Shown one piece after another: positions 27,052 to 34,387 of a DNA stretch of 35,507 nucleotides (the first letter of the stretch is position 1; each line of letters starts with the position of its first letter). The stretch is taken from the IMG/VR virus record IMGVR_UViG_3300023223_000055, positions 1 through 35,507 of that record; one strand, given 5' to 3'. A program made the translations under genes and the position numbers. Under the pieces are notes generated by a model. The model saw only the letters and a program-made list of their open reading frames with translations, was not told the origin of the DNA and did not search any database. The stretch is from a virus.

Positions 27052-29093
27052 TAACTCTCCCTCACAATATTCTTATTAGGATTAACTGCTTCTAAACGTA
27101 ATTTACGTTCACCAAGAGCTAAATCAGCAGCTTCTAATGCATTCTCTATATCTCTCTGTTGAACCTCTGCACCAGCCTTTGCAGCTTCTAAGTCTAGTTT
27201 CTGCTGCTCTATTTGCAGCTCTGCTATCTTGAGTTGTGTATTTACCTGCAGTTCTTGAGCTTCAAACTGTAACTTAGCTGCTTCATTCTGGGCTTTCAAT
27301 ACTTCAGGGTCTGGTGGCTCCTGTTGTTGCTGCTGTTGTTGCTGCTCTTGCAAATCAGCTATGGATGCCTCAATCTGGTCTTCCAACTGTCTGCCCTGTC
27401 TAAAGTTTCCAAACGCACTAAAGAATAAAGCCTTAGTTCCTTCCGTTCCAATAGTCTGAGACAGCAAAGGAAGTATCTCACCAAAAGAAGTTATAGATGC
27501 AATCATTTCTTGGGACTGCTGCTGCTCCATAATCTCATCAGCAACAATGGTAGAATCAGTTTCAATATCAACCCAGAATGTACGAGGTTTAGTATTCTGC
27601 ATTATCTGCTCCATCTCAGGAGTGACTGTAATACCAGTCATAAGCTCTAACACTTTAGGATCTATATTCTCAACCAGAGCCTCTCCAAGAAGCTCATACG
27701 TGTCCCTAATGAATCGTTGTACTTCTCTTTGTTGCTGAGATATCCGAATAGTACCAAAGTTACCCTTGATACGGTTAGTTTCAGCAGCCTCATTAGGATT
27801 AGTCTTGCCACGCATAATGTCAGAGATACCAATAATCTCAAATATCACCTGAAGTAAGCTTTGTCGTTCCTGCTCTAGAGTTATAATAGTGTTTGCTTGT
27901 TCAGAGATATCAAGCACATCAAATACTTGGCCCAATCCACCTTTGTCTGCAAACTTAGCATAGTCCTCAATTGGAATAAATTCACCATCTCTAGCATTAT
28001 TAAGCTGCTGCAACTGTGGTAAACCAGAATCATAAACGCCACGATAGCGCATATTATCAACTAATACAGCAATACGAGTTGTTAGCATATCAAGCTGGAT
28101 AGCTTGGTCTTGGTATTCCAAGAAGAAAGGAACAGGAATTAATGTATTGTTTGTATGTATACTCATTAGAGGAGCAGGAGAAGGGAAGAATCCTTGTAGC
28201 CCCATTGGGTCATCGTCCTTCTCATCTAATTCACCTTCAGAATTGAATATCTTATCAAATCCGCGTACAGTAAAGAACCTTTCACGTTTTCTTTTGTCCC
28301 ATATTTCCCACACTTCAGCCATAGGCTCCTGTGGTGTGACTCTGTTGCGAGTAGATTTTTTTATTTTAGCGGTAAAAGGAATTTGTTTTGCTAGGTCCTC
28401 TCCGAATTCTTCTTCAAAGTCCTCTTCGTCCATCATGGCCATGTAACCAGTCCACCAGACGTTATCCCATCTTGTGGCTTCACTATGTGCCCATTCGTCC
28501 CAAGCGTGGTATTTAACCTTGATTTCTTGGAAGACTAATTCTTCTTCCATTTCTGTGGTAAAGAACTCACCCGTTGTATCATCTTGCTCCGCACCCTCTG
28601 GGGCTTCAAAAACAGCAGCTTCCAAAATCTCACCTGTTTCCTCATCTATCACAGCTCCCGTTACTTCAATTGGCTCGGCAGGGGTTTTAATCTCTACTTC
28701 TTCAAACACATTATCTAATTCTATTCTAATCTGTCCACGACCTGGAAGCTGGTAATCTTGCACAGCTGCTGCGAATTCAACTTCAACTTTGTTCTCATCA
28801 TTAGTATATGAAATAGCTCTTTCCATCAAATCAGATACATCTCTAGCTGCTTTAGAGTCGGTGTTCCTACGTCTGATTACAGGTTCTGGCACTCTGCTGA
28901 ATAACAAAGGTTTGATAGTTTGTGTGTTGCTATAAAGAATATTGTAAAGACTTTCAGAGTCAGAAATTCGCTTCTCATTGCGATATCGCTCTATAATAGA
29001 TTCGCCTTGCTTGCGCCAATCCTCTGTGCGGAATAATGATTCATCTATTTGAGCGAACCACTTTTCTGCTTGTGTTTGTGATTTGTCGGACAT
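27051..29093 (-). CDS. Portal protein
   Basis: 680 residues, near the length of P22-type portals. The N-terminus (EKWFAQIDESLFRTEDWRKQ, then NILYSNTQTIKPLLFSRVPE) matches podovirus portals. The middle holds WDEWAHSEATRWDNVWWTGY and VWEIWDKRKRERFFTVRGFD, and the stem region is MRGKTNPNEAAETNRIKGNF. The C-terminal ~110 residues are Gln-rich and coiled-coil (poly-Gln near 590), like a P22 barrel. Known role: 12-fold DNA channel and terminase dock. It has its own promoter (29117-29144). Confidence 0.9.
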   Translation of the reverse strand: MSDKSQTQAEKWFAQIDESLFRTEDWRKQGESIIERYRNEKRISDSESLYNILYSNTQTIKPLLFSRVPEPVIRRRNTDSKAARDVSDLMERAISYTNDENKVEVEFAAAVQDYQLPGRGQIRIELDNVFEEVEIKTPAEPIEVTGAVIDEETGEILEAAVFEAPEGAEQDDTTGEFFTTEMEEELVFQEIKVKYHAWDEWAHSEATRWDNVWWTGYMAMMDEEDFEEEFGEDLAKQIPFTAKIKKSTRNRVTPQEPMAEVWEIWDKRKRERFFTVRGFDKIFNSEGELDEKDDDPMGLQGFFPSPAPLMSIHTNNTLIPVPFFLEYQDQAIQLDMLTTRIAVLVDNMRYRGVYDSGLPQLQQLNNARDGEFIPIEDYAKFADKGGLGQVFDVLDISEQANTIITLEQERQSLLQVIFEIIGISDIMRGKTNPNEAAETNRIKGNFGTIRISQQQREVQRFIRDTYELLGEALVENIDPKVLELMTGITVTPEMEQIMQNTKPRTFWVDIETDSTIVADEIMEQQQSQEMIASITSFGEILPLLSQTIGTEGTKALFFSAFGNFRQGRQLEDQIEASIADLQEQQQQQQQQEPPDPEVLKAQNEAAKLQFEAQELQVNTQLKIAELQIEQQKLDLEAAKAGAEVQQRDIENALEAADLALGERKLRLEAVNPNKNIVRES

Positions 29094-29116
29094 TATTCGC
29101 CTGTATGTTGTGTTTA

Positions 29117-29144
29117 ATTATGTAGGATTTATCATAAAAGTCAA
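29117..29144 (-). promoter_or_regulatory. Sigma70-type promoter before the portal gene
   Basis: Minus strand TTGACT (29144-29139), 16-base spacer, CATAAT (29122-29117, 5 of 6). The start would be ~20 bases before the portal ATG. The -35 is identical to that of the leftward promoter at 7.9 kb. An inverted repeat ATCATAA/TTATGAT (29131-29158) surrounds the -35, a candidate operator. Confidence 0.65.
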
Positions 29145-29158
29145 TATATTATTATGAT
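29131..29158. promoter_or_regulatory. Inverted repeat around the portal-promoter -35
   Basis: ATCATAA (29131-29137) and TTATGAT (29152-29158) are perfect 7-bp arms separated by 14 bases that include the -35 box. Binding by a dimeric regulator would block the promoter. The sequence differs from the 7.9-kb palindrome, so a different protein may be involved. Confidence 0.45.
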
Positions 29159-29166
29159 TCATCATA

Positions 29167-29418
29167 TTACGGTGTGAATGTTCCTAATTGACTCCAGCTA
29201 CTAGCGCCTTTGGATGCAGCATACTCATTCATCAAGCCGTTAATCTCTGTGTCAGTTGATACTAACTTAATTTGTAGCCACTCTATGAATGCACCATTGA
29301 ATGTAGCATCAGTTGCACCATCCACTAAAAACGCTGCATATAAGTCCCCATTGTACGTTCCAGTAGTTCCACCAATGCTGCGGAACACTGCATGTCTTAG
29401 TCCTTGTTGGGTAGTCAT
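29167..29418 (-). CDS. 83-residue hypothetical protein of the fibre cassette
   Basis: Starts MTTQQGLRHAVFRSIGGTTG, continues TYNGDLYAAFLVDGATDATF NGAF-type phrases and ends WSQLGTFTP. It is a small compact protein found with fibre genes and may be a tail-attachment or chaperone subunit. ATGA overlap with the 57-residue gene. No family recognised. Confidence 0.65.
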   Translation of the reverse strand: MTTQQGLRHAVFRSIGGTTGTYNGDLYAAFLVDGATDATFNGAFIEWLQIKLVSTDTEINGLMNEYAASKGASSWSQLGTFTP

Positions 29419-29588
29419 CGTGTTACCTCTTCTTTAGTTAATTCAAGTTCATTAAGTATAGCTATTAATTCCATCACCTCATCAATACTAGTTGTACTTT
29501 TATAAGTTAATTTCCTAGCTTGTCGCTTACCATTACTATCTCTAGGCGTGTCATCAAGAGTGATAGTCCGTGTTATATTCCTTTTCAT
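29415..29588 (-). CDS. 57-residue hypothetical protein
   Basis: MKRNITRTITLDDTPRDSNG, then a basic stretch GKRQARKLTYK and an acidic helix ELIAILNELELTKEE-like end. TTAGGAG precedes the ATG, and the stop overlaps the next start as ATGA. No family recognised; coupling supports it as real. Confidence 0.6.
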   Translation of the reverse strand: MKRNITRTITLDDTPRDSNGKRQARKLTYKSTTSIDEVMELIAILNELELTKEEVTR

Positions 29589-29596
29589 ATTAACTC

Positions 29597-31426
29597 CTAA
29601 TTTGGGTCAAAATAAGTTATCACCATACCGTGCTGTACAATGTCGTTTGTGCTTGTTCCCTCACCTGTTACTCTAATAGTAATAGCGCCTGTTTCGGTTT
29701 CCGTTAAGGTTCCGTTATGTGTTCTGAATTCAACAGGCACTCCTGATGCGGCCGGTCGGCTAACAATAGCCATATAGTCTTGTGTGCTAGCTCCTGTACG
29801 CAGAATTCTAGCGGTTATCTCCCAATTCTGAATCCCGTTGTTTGCTAGCAATGTGCCTGACTCCATCTCGCTACCGAAATATACTTTAAGTGTTTTGGTA
29901 TTGGCATTATTAGCACCTGTTCCCCACGCATGTAACTCAACCCCCTGACCATCGGCACTGAATGCATCAGCCGGGAAGGTGAACGTCATTAGATCGTCTT
30001 CACCCGTTGTTACATTCCCAACAGCCGTACTATTAGTACTAAGTATCTGAACTGGTTTTGCATCTGTGCTTGAACCACCAACATCTAGATCAGCTGTTCC
30101 ACCATTAATATCTGGGGCTGTCAAAGTCTTGTTAGTCAATGTCTGGGTATCTGTTGTGCCTACAATAGTACCACTAGGAGGAGTAGGACCATCTATAGCA
30201 TCACCGTTAGCATCCCACGTTACCAAATCACCACTTGTTCCTGCAGTACCTGTTACAATGTTAGTATCCGTTCCTGTAGGCGAGGCAAGATCAACAGTAG
30301 CTATATTTGTTATAGTGTTAGCACTTGAATCAATAGTTTTGTTTGTCAAAGTCTGAGTTGTATCAGCTCCTACTATTGCAAAGTCAGCATCTGGAACAGT
30401 AAGTGTTCTCGTAGTTGCTGTTGTAAGACCAGAAACTTGAAATGCCACTTCTTTAGTAGCGTCAAGATTATCCTGTATTCTAAAGATATCATCAGGAACA
30501 TCCAATGCCGTAGTAAAGGTTGGGCTTGATATTGTTGGTGCTGTTCCAAATACAGCAACACCTGTTCCCGTCTCATCTGTAAGAGCGGTGCTCAAAGCTG
30601 ATGATGTAAACGAACCTAATACAGCAGCGTTACCTACAGAAGTTATTTCTCCTGTTAAATTAGCGTTAGTAGTAACAGTGTCAGCATTTCCTGTTAAGGC
30701 CCCCACAAAAGCCGTAGAGGTAATAGACGTTGCTCCAGCTATAACACCGGCGTCTAAAGTAATTGTGCTATCAAATGTTATTGCTTGTCCAGCTGTAGGG
30801 TTTATTGCAAGAGTTGAAGCTCCTGCTGAGCTTATTGTGTTGCCATTAATGGTGATATCATCAACAGTAAGTGTTGTTAATGTTCCTAACGATGTGATAT
30901 TTGGCTGTGCTGCTGCTGTTGTTGCAGTATCTGGTGCCAAGCCAGTTATAATTGATACCGTGCCAGCTGTTAGGCCTGCGGCTGTTCCTGTGCAGTTTGT
31001 TAGCACACCACTAGCCGGTGTACCCAATGCTGGTGTTGTTAACGTTGGAGAAGTTAGTGTTTTGTTTGTTAAAGTGTCTGTTGTGGCTAATCCTACTAGA
31101 GTATCAGTAGACCCAGGTAACGTAAGTGTGGTAGTTCCTGCAACCGCAGCTGCATTCAAAATAGAAGAGCCACTTGTAGACCCAGCTAGAATGAATTTAC
31201 TTACTGCGCCGCCTATAGTCCCAAAAGTCTTAGCACCTGTTACTGTTTGTACGTCAGCTAGTACCATATCTCCAGCACCGCCTGAAGAAAGGGCTACACC
31301 ACCAGCTGTGGAGCCATCACCTATATATGCCGTGTCAGTATCGGTATCAAATAATATCTCACTCTGAGCAGGAGTAATACCTGTTCTTTGCGCTGTTGTT
31401 GCTCTGGGTAGTTTCCAAGTAGCCAT
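29597..31426 (-). CDS. Long tail fibre protein with TLTNKT repeats
   Basis: 609 residues. The N-terminus (MATWKLPRATTAQRTGITPA, then ILFDTDTDTAYIGDGSTAGG) is a common fibre opening. TLTNKT occurs three times (near 120, 355 and 420), each closing a beta repeat such as LTSPTLTTPALGTPASGVLT. The last ~130 residues (from VTTGEDDLMTFTFPADAFSA) form a globular beta domain likely to bind the receptor or cap the trimer. AAGAG lies before the ATG, four bases after the previous gene. Confidence 0.85.
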   Translation of the reverse strand: MATWKLPRATTAQRTGITPAQSEILFDTDTDTAYIGDGSTAGGVALSSGGAGDMVLADVQTVTGAKTFGTIGGAVSKFILAGSTSGSSILNAAAVAGTTTLTLPGSTDTLVGLATTDTLTNKTLTSPTLTTPALGTPASGVLTNCTGTAAGLTAGTVSIITGLAPDTATTAAAQPNITSLGTLTTLTVDDITINGNTISSAGASTLAINPTAGQAITFDSTITLDAGVIAGATSITSTAFVGALTGNADTVTTNANLTGEITSVGNAAVLGSFTSSALSTALTDETGTGVAVFGTAPTISSPTFTTALDVPDDIFRIQDNLDATKEVAFQVSGLTTATTRTLTVPDADFAIVGADTTQTLTNKTIDSSANTITNIATVDLASPTGTDTNIVTGTAGTSGDLVTWDANGDAIDGPTPPSGTIVGTTDTQTLTNKTLTAPDINGGTADLDVGGSSTDAKPVQILSTNSTAVGNVTTGEDDLMTFTFPADAFSADGQGVELHAWGTGANNANTKTLKVYFGSEMESGTLLANNGIQNWEITARILRTGASTQDYMAIVSRPAASGVPVEFRTHNGTLTETETGAITIRVTGEGTSTNDIVQHGMVITYFDPN

Positions 31427-31690
31427 TTATACTCTTAAGCCTCCGTCATTAATTCCGACACCCACAGTTCTTGTGCCGCCGTCTAGTATTCCTGCTGAAC
31501 CACCACCACCCCCTCCTGAGGGAGTCTGAAATGTTAATGTCCCTGCTCCATCTGTTTCAAAAGTCTGTCCATTTGTTCCATCAGTAGTAGGAAATGAATA
31601 AGCATCATTAAATGTTATAGTGCCATCTTCAGCTATTCCAATACCTAAAAAATCTAACTCTCTGATTAACTCCTGCCTGAAATTTGACAT
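31427..31690 (-). CDS. 87-residue fibre-associated protein, Gly-rich
   Basis: Helical N-terminus (MSNFRQELIRELDFLGIGIA), then ITFNDAYSFPTTDGTNGQTF ETDG-type fibre repeat, then a Gly-rich linker and VGVGINDGGLRV. It reads as a minimal fibre fragment or connector that joins the 609-residue fibre to the tail, or as a remnant of a longer fibre gene. Confidence 0.65.
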   Translation of the reverse strand: MSNFRQELIRELDFLGIGIAEDGTITFNDAYSFPTTDGTNGQTFETDGAGTLTFQTPSGGGGGGSAGILDGGTRTVGVGINDGGLRV

Positions 31691-31693
31691 ACC

Positions 31694-31900
31694 TTATACA
31701 ATCCTATAGCCTTTAAATCCGCATCCATCACAGATAACAGGTGTTTGAGGTGGAATGGTGGTGAATTTAACACCGGGATATATATCCTTCAATTCTGTCT
31801 CACAATCATTACAATTTACACCACTCGCTGTTTTTGTATATAGAGCTTCAAAGGTAGCTAAGTTTGTTGCGTTATCTTCATCTAATGTTGGATTTACCAT
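31694..31900 (-). CDS. 68-residue zinc-ribbon protein of the fibre cassette
   Basis: Two CxxC knuckles: GVNCNDCETEL (about 29-35) and VICDGCGFKGYRIV near the end, ~24 residues apart. The N-terminus is acidic. Translation starts just after the 561-residue gene. A metal-binding protein among fibre genes is unusual: virion component, chaperone or regulator are all possible. Confidence 0.65.
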   Translation of the reverse strand: MVNPTLDEDNATNLATFEALYTKTASGVNCNDCETELKDIYPGVKFTTIPPQTPVICDGCGFKGYRIV

Positions 31901-31901
31901 A

Positions 31902-33587
31902 TTATTCTCCTAATACTTCCAATGTCATATCAGTTATAGTTATGTCATCTCCAGTACCATCACCAGCTATCATGATTTGAATTGTGTCAGTTTGCGACAT
32001 AGGAGTGCTATCTATTATTGTTACTTGTACTTTTGTTGTTTTAACTTCCATTGGGGCAAAAGGAGCTGTAGCAAATGTCGGTGTTGCACCATTAACTGAT
32101 ATTGCGAAACGATACTCAGCAGTTGAACCTGTTTTAGTTGCACTTACAGTGGCTCTTATTCCTGCAGTAATATCTTTATCTCCATCATAAGTAAACTCAC
32201 CCAAATCAGTGTCTGTTAGAGTGAATCTCTCAGTAACCGTATTCTCTGCCATTCCTGTGACATCAAGAGCAGTATAAGCATTAACAGCAACTGATGTTAG
32301 ATCAGTATTACCATTCATCTGACCGAGACCAATAATTCTACTATTCTCAGCTTTCCCATTCAGAGCAGCAACAACACCAATATCGGTTTGGTCTTTACTA
32401 GTAGCAGATGCTGTACCCCCTGCTGCTTCCGTGACAAACACCGCTGGAATAGTAAAACTGTTATTATCGACAATAGATAAAATGTTGAATGTTCCGTTAT
32501 AGTTTGTGGTTCCTGCTATAGTGGTAGTTTGATCCTTCACCAAACCATGATTTGCTGCCGCTACTACTGTCTGATTAAACGAAGCTGTACTGTCCGTCAC
32601 AAATACTATAGGAATATCAAAGCTGATTAGATCGTCCGAGACTCTAGTAACCGTATGCAACGCATTAAATGAGCCTTGTGTAGCGTTAGAAATAAGAACC
32701 GATTGACCTATTACAAGCTTTGCAAGAAAGACATTTAGAGTAACGGTTGTGTCGACACCTGGGTTTGTAGCTGAATCTGCAAAACTGAGAATAGATAAAC
32801 CGTCATCACTAAATGCGCCTGTAATCGTTGCAGATATTGGTTGAGTAAAGAAGTTTGATACTCCATCAAAAGAATTACCAATAATATCAACTGTTCCTGT
32901 TGAGGCACTATCTATGCAAAAGACTGAATCAGCTGCATCCAATTCCATATTACTTATACTAGCACCTATTGTGCTTTGTTCTCCCATAAAACATAGAGCA
33001 GCTGATTGCGTGGTTACCGCAGAAAGATTTGCAATACGACCTGATGAGAATGATGATAAGAATTGAGCTGTATTATTTCTAGAAACAATACCTCTTTCAA
33101 AATTTACGAATGTTGAATTTGATGCAGATAATGTCAAATCAACAAGGTTTCCTAATTCTCCAAAGTTAAGCAACGGAACACCCGTCATTATAAGGGAAGA
33201 AAAGAATTCTCCACCAACTAAATCAAACAATTTTGTTGTTTGTGGTGTTGAATCAGCAAGATTAATATTACGTAAAGCAAGAATACCAATATTCCTCCCC
33301 CAAAAGTGAGGTACTGAACTACCAGATATATTAATAGTTGAAGCCTGTATTGCAGTTGTGAATTCAGTTACTTGTGGTATAGATGGGGTAGTAGCTTTAG
33401 GTATCAGAATACGAGGCAAGATAACTCCGGGATGTATTATATATTTTGTATCCAAAGCCGCTGCAAAGCGCATTTGACCATCTGGCGCTAGTGTTAACGG
33501 CATCTGTGATTCATCATATATATCAATAATAGACGGATTCTTTGTAGCTGCTTGTTGTGTTGTTAAATTAAAATTTGGGCCTGACAT
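31902..33587 (-). CDS. Tail spike/fibre-like protein, beta-helix type
   Basis: 561 residues, beta-helix-like and Ser/Thr/Ala-rich. Internal repeats read 'NHG/ALHTVT-v-D--ISFDIPIVFVT' and 'NYNGTFNILSIVDNNSFTIP' (about residues 280-400). The C-terminal ~130 residues (TERFTLTDTDLGEFTYDGDK onward) parallel the end of the 446-residue protein at 203-1543. TAGGAGATAAAA precedes the ATG. Probable spike or receptor-binding subunit; no enzyme site is identified. Confidence 0.7.
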   Translation of the reverse strand: MSGPNFNLTTQQAATKNPSIIDIYDESQMPLTLAPDGQMRFAAALDTKYIIHPGVILPRILIPKATTPSIPQVTEFTTAIQASTINISGSSVPHFWGRNIGILALRNINLADSTPQTTKLFDLVGGEFFSSLIMTGVPLLNFGELGNLVDLTLSASNSTFVNFERGIVSRNNTAQFLSSFSSGRIANLSAVTTQSAALCFMGEQSTIGASISNMELDAADSVFCIDSASTGTVDIIGNSFDGVSNFFTQPISATITGAFSDDGLSILSFADSATNPGVDTTVTLNVFLAKLVIGQSVLISNATQGSFNALHTVTRVSDDLISFDIPIVFVTDSTASFNQTVVAAANHGLVKDQTTTIAGTTNYNGTFNILSIVDNNSFTIPAVFVTEAAGGTASATSKDQTDIGVVAALNGKAENSRIIGLGQMNGNTDLTSVAVNAYTALDVTGMAENTVTERFTLTDTDLGEFTYDGDKDITAGIRATVSATKTGSTAEYRFAISVNGATPTFATAPFAPMEVKTTKVQVTIIDSTPMSQTDTIQIMIAGDGTGDDITITDMTLEVLGE

Positions 33588-33596
33588 TTTTATCTC

Positions 33597-34358
33597 CTAC
33601 CAGCTAAATAAGTTTGTGCCATCTGAATAGAGTCTTATAACTCCATAATCGGCTGTTATATCTACACTCGTTGCACCATCTATTGTTTCTGCACCTTCTG
33701 TATCAATAGTAATTGTTGTTCCATTGGCTACCAAAGTTCCTGACTCATCTTTAACAAAGAATTTCCAGGGTTGGGTAGGAGTACCTAGTATAATCTGGGC
33801 TGTTGATATAGTTAGTGTTCTATCTAATGTACCATCAGTAAATCTATATGATTCTTTAATACCACCCAATCCATTTGTAGAATTGGATGCCACAGTAGTT
33901 ACACCACTTCCTGCAAATATTCCTGTAGTAGTTACTATCTCATCTGCTGGATTGATGGCTAAAACTAACTGATTGATGAATGCAGACCCAGTATCAGTCA
34001 AAGTATCAAAACTAAATACTCCACCTTCCCAACGTTGAGCCATTATTTTCAGGTCAGTACCCCGACTAGTATCTTCATATACATTTCTAGGTCCGAAGTT
34101 ATCAGTATATAATGCGCCACGATTAGCGCCTGTATAACCTGATGTTCCACCTGTTTCTAAATGTAGTATTGCATTTGGTCCAGTCGTTCCTATACCTAGA
34201 TTACCAGATGAATCAATAGTCATCCTTGTGACATTTCCGTTAGTACGAAAGAATAGTTCTCTTGCACTGTTATCGTAAAGAACTGCGCCATCAGAACTAT
34301 TTAATGCACTTCCGAATGCCATTCCTTGAACAGTAGATACACCTCCTAAGAAATTCAT
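33597..34358 (-). CDS. Distal part of a split tail fibre gene
   Basis: Open from 34413; the first usable ATG is at 34358 (TTG at 34361). It contains VTRMTIDSSGNLGIGTTGPN and ILHLETGG, a classic fibre repeat, and ends GVIRLYSDGTNLFSW, a typical fibre C-terminus. Removing one copy of the 8-bp duplication at 34414-34429 joins it in frame to the gene upstream (DTGLTADANSSLIIEDSNG). It has no convincing ribosome binding site, so on its own it is probably poorly translated. Confidence 0.65.
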   Translation of the reverse strand: MNFLGGVSTVQGMAFGSALNSSDGAVLYDNSARELFFRTNGNVTRMTIDSSGNLGIGTTGPNAILHLETGGTSGYTGANRGALYTDNFGPRNVYEDTSRGTDLKIMAQRWEGGVFSFDTLTDTGSAFINQLVLAINPADEIVTTTGIFAGSGVTTVASNSTNGLGGIKESYRFTDGTLDRTLTISTAQIILGTPTQPWKFFVKDESGTLVANGTTITIDTEGAETIDGATSVDITADYGVIRLYSDGTNLFSW

Positions 34359-34387
34359 CAAATTCAGACCATTGCTATCTTCAATAA

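Noticed and set aside
30588-31367. Long plus-strand open frame opposite the 609-residue fibre gene
   Set aside because: It mirrors the codon pattern of the repetitive fibre gene, has no ribosome binding site and encodes a low-complexity Val/Ala/Pro chain.
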